The notes: generated by a model from the sequence alone, not told the origin. DNA of 64,000 nt from Spirodela intermedia (GCA_902729315.2 LR746270.1:7635221-7699220), one strand, 5' to 3'; positions 24,177-37,784 are shown, counted from the first letter of the stretch. Numbers and translations are program-made.

Positions 24177-25091
24177 TCAGTCAAAGGGGCGATCGGAGTA
24201 ACTAATGTGGTTGATCTGGTCGTGGACCCCGGGGACAATGCTTCCTCCCCCGGACTCGCTCCGGTGGTACCTGCTGTTGGAGCTCGGGGCAGCGGCGCGG
24301 AAGGGCCACAGGAAGGACAAGGGGTTCCTCCTCCCATGCGGCTCCCCTCCGCCGCCGCGGTCGGCGGCGGCGGCGGGGCTGCTGCTGGAGGGGAGCTCCT
24401 GGCGGCAGACGGGGCAGGAGTTGTGGAGCTGCAACCAGGGGACGATGCAGTCGGAGTGATACAGGTGCTTGCAGGGCAGCTCCCGCGCCCCTGCGCCTAG
24501 CTCGAACTTGTCCTTGCAGACGGGGCAGGCGGAGTCGCCGCGGAGGTGGCGCTGCTTGATCTTCACGGTGGGCAGGGCGTCGATCGCCGCCCGCGGCGCC
24601 GGCGGCGGCCCTCGCTGGTCGCTACCCCTGCCTAGCCGCTCGAAGAGGAGCTCGTCTACTCCGGGCCCGACGAAGTAGTTCTCCACGTTCCCCCGCCTGA
24701 GACCGAAGCCGACGCCGTCGCCGGGGAAGACTACCTCTATTCCGCCGCCGCCGCCGGGTGGAAAGCGCGAGGGGAGCTGGCCCTGGAACCACAGCCATGG
24801 CGGAGGGCCGAGCCCCATCCCCTGCTCTGCCCTCCCTCGGGAGCTGCCTCTGGTCGTCCCCATCAGGTTTGACATCATGGCGGAGATGGCGTCCACCATC
24901 CCCAGCCGGGGCTCGTCCTCCTGGCCTGAGTGGTAGCCGATAAAGCTCAGGGGGCTGCCGCGGCCCTCCATGTCATCGAGCTCCTGGACGAAGCCACCAT
25001 GGCAGCGGGGGCAGACCAGCTCCCTCCCATGTCGGAGCCTGAAGGTCTGTCGGCACTGGTAGCACCAGTGAGCGGTCTCTCCGCCTGGCAT
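24177..25091 (-). CDS. RING-H2 E3 ubiquitin ligase, BTL/RING1 type
   Basis: A predicted E3 ligase that transfers ubiquitin from an E2 to unknown targets. This single-exon 304-residue protein starts with a small zinc ribbon: Cys10, Cys13, Cys27 and Cys30 in the WCYQC…CPRC pattern of plant BCA2-like (BTL) ligases. A Gly-rich low-complexity middle part follows. The RING-H2 is complete: Cys189, Cys192, Cys207, His209, His212, Cys215, Cys226 and Cys229, with the E2-contacting Trp219 in the IVPWLQLHNSCPVC segment. The tail is Ser/Gly-rich with a FLWPF patch typical of the group. The coding sequence is very GC-rich, and several long open frames on the other strand are its shadows. The first ATG is used because the zinc ribbon begins nine residues later. 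It converges on the S10 gene. Family is secure, substrate unknown. Confidence 0.93.
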   Translation of the reverse strand: MPGGETAHWCYQCRQTFRLRHGRELVCPRCHGGFVQELDDMEGRGSPLSFIGYHSGQEDEPRLGMVDAISAMMSNLMGTTRGSSRGRAEQGMGLGPPPWLWFQGQLPSRFPPGGGGGIEVVFPGDGVGFGLRRGNVENYFVGPGVDELLFERLGRGSDQRGPPPAPRAAIDALPTVKIKQRHLRGDSACPVCKDKFELGAGARELPCKHLYHSDCIVPWLQLHNSCPVCRQELPSSSSPAAAADRGGGGEPHGRRNPLSFLWPFRAAAPSSNSRYHRSESGGGSIVPGVHDQINHISYSDRPFD

Positions 25092-25800
25092 GATCTCCTC
25101 TCCTGTGAAGGCTGGAGGGGCTCGAGAAGGCAGAGTCGAAGGTTGAGTCCCCGATGCTTCAGATCAGCCACTGGCCTGAGGATAATCTTTCAGATGCTAT
25201 CCTTGATCGATCGAACAGTAGAATAACAGGCAGAAAAGATTGATTTCAGATTTCAAATTCAGAAGGGTAAAATCTGAACACAGACGAGGAAGAAATTGAA
25301 ATCCCAGAGAGAACTTCCCAACGACGGTGAAATCTGACCTGAGTTGAATACAACGCGAGAATGGTGCGGGCGAGGAGGCGGAGGAGGGAGCAAGCGTCGA
25401 CAGTTCACGGCAGTCTAACGAGCGCAGCGCAAAAAGAAGAACCGAACCGTAAAAAGTTAAAAAAGTAGACAAATCTCAAGAGCACCATCACCATCATCAA
25501 CAACAACAACAACAACAACGACAATCTCCACAAGGCCGACTCGAAATCCAACGCTAAAGCATCACAGATTACAGCGAAGTTTCGTGAAGGATGAAGTCAC
25601 CGACGCATTTACGGACAGAAGCGAAGCTTCAGAGATCATCGGCCGCATACCTGCTCCCACAAGACGGAGGACCTTGATACCGGCCAGGGGGGAGGCTCCC
25701 ATGGCCAGCAGGAAGGTGGCCGGAGAGATCGGGAATTGGATCAACCTCAGGGGACGGGATCGACCAGGGCAGCCCTGATGAGGAAGAGGAAGAACCAGAG
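25092..25800 (-). promoter_or_regulatory. Upstream region of the RING-H2 gene
   Basis: GC-moderate sequence upstream of the ligase ATG, including a CAA repeat (25497-25519). A leader intron is possible but not provable from sequence. Open frames here show no family. Confidence 0.35.
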
Positions 25801-25996
25801 AGAAACAGGTGGAAATATAGAGATGCTTCCAGAAGCCAGAGTGCCGACTCTTGCCACATGCGTGTGGGGTCCCCATTGGCTGAATCTGATGGAAGGATCT
25901 CCGTACGATCCAGGGATCGGATCCGTTTTGACGGTCAGGATGAGCTCGGCGTTGTGGGGGCCGGGTTGTTGGAATGATTGGACCCGGGCCCATTGA

Positions 25997-28380
25997 AGTG
26001 ACCAGGTATTATTATAATTTAGGCCTCGTAGAAATGTTTAATTAATTTTAAAGCTTGAAGCCTCTATTAATAATGCCTTTGAATCCCTCAAAACTACCTG
26101 AACCTATTTGTTTTTGGTCCCTCAGTCAGGGCCTCATATGAATCCAATAGGTTCCAAATGTTATTCTCAATTTGGAGGTAAAACTGTTATATTTGGTGGG
26201 ATTTTGAGGCTTATTAGATTATGTTGGATTAGTGTTAATATATTAGATTAATTTTATTTTTTATAAATATTTTTAAATAAAATTAATTTTAAATTCTTAT
26301 TTTATTTATCAAACTGGTAAAAGAAGGCAGGGGTTAGAGAGAGAAAAGTGGAGTTGACGGTTTGAGAGTATGTTGGCTATGTTTATGATTTAGGGCTCCT
26401 TTGCATGGATTAAAAATGAAAAGGGTTGTTATTATAGAGAAATAGTTGTATATACCAAGGCAAGCCATGGTTCAAATCTTCCTTCATCCTATGTCAATAT
26501 CCATTAGGATGTGAAAAGGGCATCTAAATCTATTTTTTAAAAAATAATTATTTTATTTTTTAATTTTTTTTTATGATGCTATATATTAAAAGTTGAGGAT
26601 ATTTTACCAAAATGATATGGGCATTGTAATTTGACAAGTAGATGTGTCAAATAAGTATGGTAGTCCAATTTAGCCAACTTGACATGTTCTTTTCAGGCTT
26701 GGCTTGGGCTTTCAAGAGATTTATGACATGGATAACCTCCTTTGTCAATGGGACAATAATGTGTCAATTTCCTAGATTTATATCCAAGACTAGGATGAGT
26801 AACTTCATAAATAAGAAGAATAGAATATGTTATCCTCATAAGCCCATCTCCTCTCTCATTGTATGGATAAGATTAAGTTTTAATTAATAAATAAAATCAA
26901 GATCCATTGTGGACTATGTCCTATTAAGAGAGGTCACTATATGAGTTGTGATGGGCCTTGTGGCATTTAATGCCACCAGCTACTTTCTTTTGACTTGGTT
27001 TTACTCTAGGTTTTGATGATGGCAATATTAAAATAGTAATATGTTTGAAAAAATGGATGGTTTCTATAATTTTTTAAATAATTTTAGACTAAATGATTTT
27101 ATTGTAAAAACATAATTTTTTCATTAGTTTTCTATGAACTGATCACCAAATCATAGATTGATTGATCTTCTACACTCATTGACATGAAGGTACTAGTAGA
27201 ATCTAGTTATTTTCATGTCACTTTCATGATTGGCCTATTGGATGTAACATAAAACAAGCTAGAGGGGAGAGAGAGTGCTCCATAGTAAGCATAAGCTTAC
27301 TAAACTACTTGAGAGTTGCTCAGATTGTACATTTTCATCCTATTTAGAAGAAAAGCTTCTGTCATTTAACCCATACATTTCCATTTGTTTATTTACAATT
27401 ATTTTCTAGATTTTTAGGTGTTAGTATTCTCATCCATAGGAGACATGAAGAATTATCCATTACTCAAATGAGCCATTTTTTTTAATCAACTAGGTCAAAA
27501 GTAGTCTACCTCAAAACCATGAAAGCTTCTTCCACTTGCTCTATTTGACTTCACTTTATTGGTGCATTTATGCTTCATTTTATTAGATTCACAAAGTCAA
27601 TAGATGAACTATTAGGTGGGTCAAATCGAAGAAACAGTGTGGCAGATTAAGACTATTTTTGAGCTAGCCTTAGTAGTGTTAGAGAAGTGTGATACTATTA
27701 ATAGTTAGTTATATAGAGCTAAATACATAAAAAGAAAGGTTCAATCTTTGTGAGGATTAGTGAAAACATAAGGATGATAGCTCCTAGAGTGGTGGGTGTA
27801 GGCCAGATACAAGAAAATATGGAAATTTCAATCTTGCCATCATGGAGATAAGCTTGTTCACTCAGCATCTAGACTTTCTTCTAGCCTATCTTTTTTCCTT
27901 CAAATTTCACAAAATTTCTGACACTATTTTTAGGAGACTTGAATAAGTTTATTTACCTAAATTAATGATTAGGTAAATAAACTTATTAATCAAAACTTTT
28001 GATAGATTTTGTGAGATAAATGTTGCATTGGAAAGCCTATAAGATATACTTTTGATATCTATAAATATATTAGGGAGGGATAAACTTATGATGGAAAAAA
28101 ATTCAAACTTTTGGTTTGAAAATCAAGGTGAAAAGAGTGCATAAATTGAAGCAACCCATGGTCATGAACAATAACAATTAGACGTCCATTGAATACTCTT
28201 TGACTCAATTTAATTTTACAATAATTCTTGGAAAGGCTCGAATGGGGACCCACCTTGGCCATAAATAGTGAGTGAAATCCTTTGAAAAATGTGCACAATT
28301 GAGATCGTCACCAATTGGTTGAGCTGGACTTAACCAATTTGAGCTTGAAGATTGGCTTTTGGATAGATTCTTATGAAGCC
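25997..28380. other. AT-rich intergenic DNA with a long hairpin
   Basis: No coding similarity recognised on either strand. The stretch has the look of decayed transposon sequence (for example GGTTTTGATGATGGCAAT near 27008, a common plant retrotransposon phrase), but no termini or domains could be matched. Confidence 0.5.
27942..27987. repeat. Perfect 19-bp inverted repeat, 8-base loop
   Basis: The left arm 27942-27960 (AATAAGTTTATTTACCTAA) is exactly complementary to 27969-27987, separated by ATTAATGA. No coding context. Confidence 0.95.
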
Positions 28381-28381
28381 C

Positions 28382-29045
<664 letters not shown>

Positions 29046-29336
29046 GAAATATTTTAATTGGAATTTTTCAGTTTATGATATTTTTATTAGCGAATCAAAC
29101 ATTTTTACTTTTAATCCAAAAAGTTTTAAAATTGGTTATGGAGCACTCTCTACTGCTAGAGAGTCCTTGGCCCGGCTGTAGAAAGCATAGACCGGCCCAG
29201 CCCGTTTCCCAGAGCGCTCCCGAGAGGGAGAGAGAGGGAGAGAGAGACAGAGAGAGGAGGCGACTGGGAACGTCTCGTGGTGGTGCAGCGGAGAGAGGAG
29301 TTGGAGAGGAGGGGGTGTGTGTTGGAGTGCGGGGGG
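29046..29336 (+). promoter_or_regulatory. Promoter and leader of the ZNF830-like gene
   Basis: AT-rich to 29150, then GC-rich with GGCCCA/GGCCCG elements near 29169 and 29193 (site II-like, common in housekeeping plant genes) and a GA-rich leader directly before the ATG. Confidence 0.45.
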
Positions 29337-32300
29337 ATGGACGCGAAGAAGGCGTTGTTCCGGGCGAAGCTGAGGGAGGCGGCGCAGAAGCGGGAGAAAC
29401 GCATCGATTCTCCTCTTGTGAGGTGCTCTATCTGTTTACATTCCTTTCTTGTCCTGCCGAGAGCTGTGGGTTCCGTTAGTATTTAATTTCTGGCGTGATA
29501 CTTTCTTGCATAGCTTTTACTAAAAAGTTCAGTATTTTTAGTTTCTTTTTCATTCAAATTCCTATGCCTAATTTAACAGACAATGTGTGCGTATTATTGG
29601 TGGCGCTCATGATTTTTAACGAGAAGTAGTAATCTGTTCTTCTTCCGAAACAGTGATCTCTCTGGAATGCCGTGTTTCAGACTCTGGGGTTTATTTCTGA
29701 TTGCATTTTCCTTTCTACCACGGCATCCAAACCTATAATTTCCCCTTTTCTGATTATATCTTAAGAAGAAGGAGAAATTTATTCTTGATCAAATTTTTTT
29801 AGATGTGATGTCTCAATTATACTCTTTACTAGGTTTACAGTCCGAGCGCTGAACGAGTCACCACGTTTCTGATGATTTTGGCACATTTGTAATGGTGACA
29901 TCTTAAAACGGAATCCAAGCGTGGAAATAAAGTAGACTTCTAGTTTGTCTTTGTTTTCTCAGGATCACTGTTGGTGTGATTACTGTGGCATTACAGCTGC
30001 TTAAAAGGCGAAGAAACTATGTTTGAGCATTGCACTTCTAAATCTAGAAAGTCGATTACAAATGTGTCAAAACACTAACTGTAATTGTGAGGGAAATGTA
30101 TAAAACACTCACTATGAACATTCTTCTTTCTCGTTGTATAAGGTGCTTCTTTTGGGGAAAGAGATTATGTTATTCATGCGTTATTATTATTTATCACAAC
30201 TTAATGAGTGATGGTGTTGAAATTCGGTGATGAAGTATTTCATAGGTGCATTGATATAGAAGTGAATAAAGCCAGACTTGTTTGAGCGGCCGCTGGGTCT
30301 TAATCGACATAATTTTGTTTTTCTCATTTTTCCTTTTGATATATCCTCCTAGATGGATAATAAATTTATTCGCAAATGAGGAGACGATTTTCCTTAGATA
30401 TGGCTGTCTGGACCTTCTTATTGCAGGTATAATGAATATGATCAACCAGTTTGCAAGGTTTGCAATGTTACATTGAAGTCTGAATCGCTTTGGCCAGCAC
30501 ATCAAGTTTCCAGGAAGCATCGTGAGGTGGAACCTTTTCCCTTTTTAGTGAATAAATTTATTTATTTATTTGAGCAGTATGTATGTTATAAAATAATCTT
30601 TAAGTATTAGGCTATGTTTTTATTTAAAATAATTGGTTATGCGCATTTTCTTTACTTTTCAGCACTGTTTCTGATAAAAATGTTATGAATACGCTAAGTT
30701 TCTTAAAGTTCCCGAACATAAAAATGGAATTGTCTTTACTGTGAGGATGGGAGGTAGCATAACTCCTGTACATTCTCTAAGGTTGACACATTCATCAAAA
30801 GAATAGCTTTGGCATGCTAAGCATGTATTTATAAAACTGCCCGCAATGCTGCATGCTAAGATGAGATGGGTTCTTAAATGCATTATTAGTTCATGTTGCA
30901 TGAAGATTAGCCATCATAATAATCACGTGTCAATAGATGTTGACATCATAAAATCATTTCGTAAGTGTATCAGCCTTACTCTACTCAGGATCCATTATCT
31001 TTCTTACCCAACTTTGTACCGTACAGACGTTATTAATAATCACCAAATGCAAGAAAAGCCAGATGAACCAATTTCTCTGTTCAGGTGTCTGGGGTTTCGA
31101 GGATTTCTTCTTCTCTGATTGGGTTAGAGAAAGTTTTTGTGACATATGATGGATAGAGATATTATGCTAGATCAGTTGTTTTTTCCGGAGTCATACATTG
31201 GATAAGGAGAATGTAATGAGGAGTCATATGGAGTTCAGTTATATGGGAGTCATGTTGAAAAGCAGATTGGAAGGGAGATCTGAATAATTACTTTCGCTCA
31301 GGCCTTGAAGCTGGCCCTTGATGATGATGGTTCATGTCACCACAGACTTAAGTTTTGAAACTGATGTTCACGAACTATTTAGCTATTATTCGTTTGAACA
31401 TTTGATGACTGGTTTGTTGTGTCAGTGCATCTTAACATGTTTGAACTCTATTTGGTAAAGGTTAGTGCTACAGTGTTCCTTGGCTGTATGAAGGATATCG
31501 ATTTGAATAGCTGCATGGTTCATTGTTGAGTAGAGATCGCTTGAAGGAATCCAGTACTTGTGTGATACTTCACTATTTTTTGTTTCCTTTTATCAACTTA
31601 TATGTAATCATAAACTTCAAACCAATGCTACATATATGGTTATAAAAAGTTAAGAGAAAGGAGCAATGAATGTATCAGATTTGGCTTCCTACCTGACCCA
31701 AAATATATGGGAAGGGTAATACATTTTGTTTCTGAGCATATTTTTTTGTTGAGTTTCTACAGTATTAAAAATCACAAGTAAACTGAGGCGTCTGAGCTCC
31801 ATTTATATAATGGTGATTAATATTCAAAATTTTAGTTTTAATCTTTCGGGGATTCCAATTGTGTATTTAACTGCTATTGAGCTCTTCCATATGTTTTCAC
31901 CTCAGATTGGCAATGTTTCTCGTGGGACATTCTGTTTCTATTCAATTTTCGTTTTCCTTTCTATGAAATTCTTCTATTTTATTGTTAAGTATGTCGTCAT
32001 TCTGAAGTCAATAGGGTTACACAGTTTGTCAATGCTTGTCGTAGAAAAAAATTGGACCCTTGTTGAAATTCGGTCGCTCATGCATTGCGGTTTGTGCATT
32101 ATTACAGGCCATTGAGAATGTGAAAGCCCTTGCTACAGCACGAGACCACCATAATGTAAAGTCAGATCGACAAAAAGACTTGGAGAAACCTCAGCCATCA
32201 TCTAAAGTGGCTTCAGAATTTTTTGATAAACCTGAGATAAAAAGACAAAAGATAGGTAAGTGGAGCAATTGTGAAAAAAAATGCTTCTCCAGTTTTTATT

Positions 32301-35300
32301 TTTATTTTTTTGTTAGTATGGATGTACGAGGGTTTTTCTGTTGCTATGACATTTCCAGGTAGTGCTTATCTATTTTCCAGGGTTTTGTTAGTATCGATTC
32401 CGTGCTCATTTTCTGAGCTTATTTGCTTCACTTCGAATCGTCTCAAGTTTAACTGATCTGTTGCTTCACTTCTGAGCTCATCTTCTGAGTTTATTCAGCA
32501 TAGTTTTTCGGCCCTTTCAGTAACCATTTCCCAACTCAAAGTGACATTTCTTCCCTAAAGAGCCTTTCTATACATCTGAAATTTGATTAGCAAGAGATTA
32601 CAAAAGAGTCTGAATGGTAGTGCGATTGCACTGCTACTGTCACAAGTTCTCTATGGAAAACAGTTTAGATACATTTGTTTACGTGAAGATTATCATTTCA
32701 GTTGTACCGAAGAAAAAGAATACTTTAATGCAATATTTGGCTATCTCTCCCATGTCTTTGTCTTGGTGTTTCATGAGTTTTCATCTTTCTCTCCTTGGTA
32801 TCTCCTCACCGCATCCTCCTTGGAAAGAATAGGAACCGCCATCTGTATGGTATGTGAACCTCTTTTAAGTTGGATAGGGTGGCTACGTGGGCTCCGTTTT
32901 GAACAGCCATGTGTGCATCTTCTTTGAAGAGGGGTGAGATTTTCCAGAAAGATGAGCATGTCATTAGGCTTGCGTTGGAGATATCAAGGGGATTTTCAAG
33001 ACTTTTCATCCCTTATTGGCGGATTAGGAAAGCTGCAACTGTTACTCTCTTCTCTACCCCCTTAGGGCTTCCTTTGTCTGGTCTGCTGCCCATTGCATCC
33101 CTATTCCTTGCTGCACGAAGGGAGCCTAGATTGTTGGGACCCTTCATCCATGGGACGGCTTGCAATATTCAGTACCCCCTGTGAAATTGTAAATCTTTGG
33201 TGAATTTTATATTTCCTCAACCAACTTTACTATCTAATTTCTTCTAAACCTACTTTTGTAGGCCATAATAGTTCACTCTCAGGCACATCTATTCTCAAAG
33301 TTCCTGGCGACCTCTTCTCCAATCAAGAAGAGTGTACCAGGATTTCACAAGATGGAAAGTCACCAGTGGCATTTACCTAAGTTACTCCTTTAGATAAGTT
33401 CAATGGAGGTAGGGAATTTAATTAGAACAGAGGAAGATAATCCCTGATCAAAAGAAACATCTTATAAACAGAAATTCCAGACCTTTGGTTCGCTGCAGAT
33501 TATTGGATTCTTAGTACCCAATTTTAAATGCAAATAATTATATCAACACCCAAGATTGATACAATGCACCATGCCCAAGACTGAATGTCACATTGTAGAA
33601 TACTTTATCTTGAGTCATCTGAAATGTGGTATTTTTTAATATGTATGCCACTTGTATGTCCCTGCATGATCCTCATTACAGAGGCTTCAAACTACTTTCT
33701 TCACAGAAATCTCAATCGTTCATTGCATATCTGGGTATCTGCTCTTCTGTTGCACCATCTGATGCGGTTTCTTTTGTTCATTAAGGTGGAGAAGAAAGTT
33801 CAACCGTTGAATTCGCCGTGACTAGATCACAGATCGAGGCATCATCTTCGACCAATCAGGAATCAAGGAAAGTTGGTAGTTCAGAAAGCAAGCAAGCAAA
33901 AGGGTCCCTTCCTGATGGCTTCTTCGACAAGGAAATAAGTGCAAGTGAGCAGTCTGAACCCATGGCTCAGCCATTCAAAAGGGTAGACGCCCCAACAGCA
34001 AGAAAAGTCAAGGGTGTTCTACCTGAGGGTTTCTTCGATGACGGCAATGCAATGAATGAGAACATCTCTTGGCAGCCCAGTCAACCATCAACAGTGACAG
34101 ATGTCTCTGAGGTGAAGCAAGCGAAAGGAGCTCTTCCTGAAGGATTTTTTGATAATAAAGATGCAGATCTCCGTGCACGTGGCATCCAACCAGTTAAGGT
34201 TGACATCAGGTAAGTATCTTTTTTCGTTGTTGTCTATGATCCCTCACAGAGACGGTTCATACTATTTTTAATTTTTTTTTTTGGTTGTCTGCGCCGCACC
34301 CCATTAATGTAGAATCTTAGGACTTCCAAAAAAATCCACTCAAGTTCGAAGAATCTTCTTGCTACAAAGACTCGAAGCCGCTCCCTCACTCTAGAGCATT
34401 AAGAAATATGTGTACTTTGCTGGGAAGCTCTGGAAACTAGCAGATTTCATTGTTCTATTCATTCCAAATAGGAAAACTTTAAGCTAGCTATCTTTCCGTT
34501 TCCATGGTCGATCTTACATACATAGTGGTGGCATGAAAGGGTCTTTAGGTTGTTTCCTAGTACTACCAACAGGGTTCTTGGATTGGATTGGAATTCGGAT
34601 GATGAATATGACGCAATAATAATAATAATAATAATAATTATTATTATTATTTCCTTAATAGACCATGAGGATTTAGAAAAATATTTCCAGAATAGTAGGA
34701 ATCCCAATATACAAGTAATTCATAAGGGACAGACTGTTTCTTGTTCGCATTGGGATTTGAGAAGACTTCTACTTCAGCATACTGTTGGGTCAGATTAATA
34801 GTGATCTGAAGATGGTTTATATTGCTTTTTGTTCTCTGCTGCTCCATAACTTGATGGTTCTAGGGACCCAACATCTCAAACTCTAAAACCTTGTTCCTCC
34901 CAAACTCAGTGATGCGTACAAGGAGTTTGAGAAGGAAATTCAGGACGACTTGCTAGAGGTGGACGATCGCCTCGAAGAAGAGGAGGTGGAATGCTCATCA
35001 CTGCCTGTTCTTCAACTGTACATTGCTTGCATATTTTCCAAGTGTCTATCTGTTTTTGTACTGATACCATCCATCCACACCCCTCCTGCAGATTGATGCT
35101 GCCGAGATGAGACAGGAATTTGAGCGCGTGGAGCAGAGGTGGTGCCTCCTCCCCCAGCTTTCCATATATTTTGTTCTATCTCTGTATGGTCCCCTGGTAG
35201 AGCGCCCCCCATTTATCCTCTTGATTCCTCACAGGGAATATAGAGAGAGAGTGGAAATGGTGAAGAAGAGGCTCATGGAGGCCAAGGCTGTGCAGAATGC

Positions 35301-35406
35301 CAGAGGTCAGAAGAGGCCTGCTTTCATGCGCCACGAGTCCAGCGACGAATCCTCCACCGATGAAGAGGAGACTTTCGCAGTAGACTGGAGAGCAAAGCAT
35401 CTATGA
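29337..35406 (+). CDS. ZNF830: Zinc finger protein 830 (CCDC16)-like protein
   Basis: The animal counterpart is a nuclear protein found with spliceosomal complexes and needed for genome stability; the plant role is inferred. Seven phase-consistent exons are 29337-29422, 30427-30526, 32108-32255, 33786-34209, 34910-34985, 35092-35138 and 35235-35406, giving 350 residues, near family length. The N-terminus is a basic helix (MDAKKALFRAKLREAAQKRE). A U1-type C2H2 finger follows, with Cys38, Cys41, His54 and His60 in exon 2. Exon 4 encodes three copies of a KGxLPxGFFD motif. Acidic coiled-coil segments follow (EFEKEIQDDLLEVDDRLEEEE; REYRERVEMVKKRLMEAK), and the protein ends with FAVDWRAKHL. Every donor is GT and every acceptor AG. 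Introns 2 and 3 are about 1.5 kb each and contain no recognised gene. Confidence 0.94.
34615..34652. repeat. (AAT)n/(ATT)n palindrome in intron 4 of the ZNF830-like gene
   Basis: Eight AAT units run directly into ATT units. Arms 34624-34637 and 34638-34651 are perfectly complementary with no loop. Confidence 0.95.
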
Positions 35407-37777
35407 GTCACTTTAATTTGTGGCGGCTGTAAATTCACTGTGGGTCAACGGGAGGACCCACCCCACTTGCTGCTTACGAGGAAAGGTCAACTTCCCATGT
35501 TCGGCCTCAAAGAGGAAATCATTTCCCTTCCCAACACACTCTTAAGTACAGGTTCTTAATTTTTATAGAACTAATAGCTTCTTGGAATACGTCGCTCAGC
35601 TTGAGAGATCACTCTGGCTTTGATCTCGTCTACCGTTGCTCTCATCTATGCGGTGGGTGATTTGTAACTGTTTAAACCGGGAAGTTGGAAGCAACTCGGA
35701 TGCTCATTGACCTTATCCTCTAAATTCACCCCTACAATGTTCGTTGACTAACTTGGTGAAATGCGATGAACGTCAATAAACTCAACTCAAGAATCATAAC
35801 CAATCAACTCAAAGCGATTTAATAACCAATTCAGTCAACCGACAATAAAGTCTAGAAATCAATCGAAAATGTGTTAAACCAACGCCGAATATCTTCTGAT
35901 AATAACAAAGGACAATTCAAATTTAATGAATAAAGATCAAATATCGTATCTTGATCAGGCCATCAAGAGGATAAATGCTTTTATGTGCGTATATTAATCA
36001 CCATAGGATTTCATCATTTGTGAACTAATATTCCTCCCTTTTAGTTTTTGGATAATACTCACAAGAATATTTTATCTTATATCTATATTGTCACGTACCT
36101 TAAAACAAACTCATATATTCTTGTTCAATATCCCTAGTCTTAGATCATATACTCGTGATGATTTTGGATGGAAATAAATGTAGAAAAAGTCTCTACTACC
36201 AATGAGGATCATACGACTTATTCTATTACCATATTATCTGCATGAGCAAAGCACTATGCGACGAGATGAGAAACAATAAGATGATTATATGAGATTTGAT
36301 TTGTCATTGTCTCTTAGGCTAGATAACCCCAAAGCCATTGGTACTTCAGTAGGTTTAAGGTATTTTCATTCTGTTTTTAGCTGGCCTCAGGAAAAATGGT
36401 TAAGTCCTAAACCGACCATGCTTCTTAAATGGCCACAAGTCACTTCGCTGAGTTACCCAACACGCAAGGAATTATCTTCGGCTGAATCCCGAACAAATCG
36501 TGCATTTTAAATCACCTGTAAGCCATCTTGCTATGTAGAGGAAATGTTTCTGAAAGTTTCGGGCTACCTTGGGAAAAAGTCAACACGGGGCACTTAAGGA
36601 ATTGTGGGGAAGCCACGGTTGGTCTAACGTTGATTTCTATTGGCGGGGGGGTGGGGTCGGTTGGGGGTCAACACGACAAAGATACAGTAGTTGTCAATCT
36701 TCCTAAAATAATATTTTCTAAGGGTAGACGCGAGCATTGGTTCTGGGCAGCCGTAGTGCACTTTCGTTCCATCTCCTCCGTTCTTTCCCTGGCTTTTGCG
36801 CTGGAGGAGGACCTCCCGTGGGGACATATCGAGGAAGACCCACCACGGCGGCGGTGGGCATTTTTGCGGTCGCCACCATCAATCGTGTGCTTCCCCTTGA
36901 ACTTTCTCCGCCACCGCTCGGAACTTCCTCATTCGCAGCGAATGAGCGAGCGAGCGAGCGAGCGAGAGAGAGAGAGAGAGAGGGAGAACGGAGAGGAACA
37001 TCTTCTTCACGCAGTTTATATTTTCCTCCAAGCTCGTCTACTTTTGCTGGACACGGTATTACGGAGGGTGGGTAGCCGTTTCATATTATCACTTATTTAA
37101 ACAGGGAAGGAGGAAGGGAGGGAAGTCAATCGTCTGAAGTCGAAAGCCGCTGCGTGCCTTCACAGGAGATTGGTCTCTGATTGTCTCTCTCTCGATCTCT
37201 AGAGTCTCTGCCACATCCTTTTCCTTGTCAATATTCGCGAGTCATCGCGCGAGCGTCCCGCTTCCGGAGCTGTCCTTCTCTTCTTCTCCCACTAGTATCC
37301 ACTATCCTAATCTCCTATCGCGGAACCTATCCTATCTCTCCAGTATCACGATACACATGCTTATTCGAGGAGTTATTCTCGCTTCCTGGACAAGGGAGAC
37401 TCTAGGAGGGTCAATGGATCTTAGGTTCCTATCAGCATGCCCCCACAAGATAGCAACGGTTTGCTCTTTTCCTTATTGGTATGTGTGTGAGAGAAAGAGA
37501 GGCGGGAGAAAGTTCTGCGCAAGATAGCAAGGGATAGGTGCCGCCGTTTTATCTTTCTACGGTGGTCACGACGAGCAGCAACTTCTGCACAAGTCGGGAG
37601 AAAAGGCGGGGATCGTGAGAAATTTTTTGGTCAACCAACGGTCGGTGTCGTCCTGAAGGCTCGAAGTTACTGGACAATTAAGGTGTGAGGCGGAGACGCT
37701 GAAGCAATTCAGGGTAGTCTAGATGACGACCCAATAAACTACCGACTGGATCATGGACTTGCACTATCAAGCCCCTT
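35407..37777. other. Intergenic region; right half is the carboxylesterase upstream region
   Basis: 35407-35560 is probably 3' UTR of the ZNF830-like gene. 35560-36500 is AT-rich with nothing recognised. From about 36580 GC content rises. A GAGC/GA repeat lies at 36949-36983. Segments near 36765 and 36870 resemble segments upstream of the pseudogene at 47.2-47.4 kb. Open frames here are low-complexity and unsupported. Confidence 0.45.
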
Positions 37778-37784
37778 CTATAAG
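37778..37784 (+). promoter_or_regulatory. Possible TATA-like element of the carboxylesterase gene
   Basis: CTATAAG lies 112 bases before the chosen ATG, with a CT-rich leader between. This is a weak match and only a positional suggestion. Confidence 0.3.

Noticed and set aside
24105-25226. Several open frames on the + strand across the RING gene
   Set aside because: Shadows of the GC-rich coding sequence on the other strand.
26470-26485. GGTTCAAATC resembling a SINE or tRNA B box
   Set aside because: No convincing A box, poly(A) tail or target-site duplication.
32740-33184. Open frames within intron 3 of the ZNF830-like gene (up to 114 residues)
   Set aside because: No domain recognised and the intron boundaries are strongly supported by phase.
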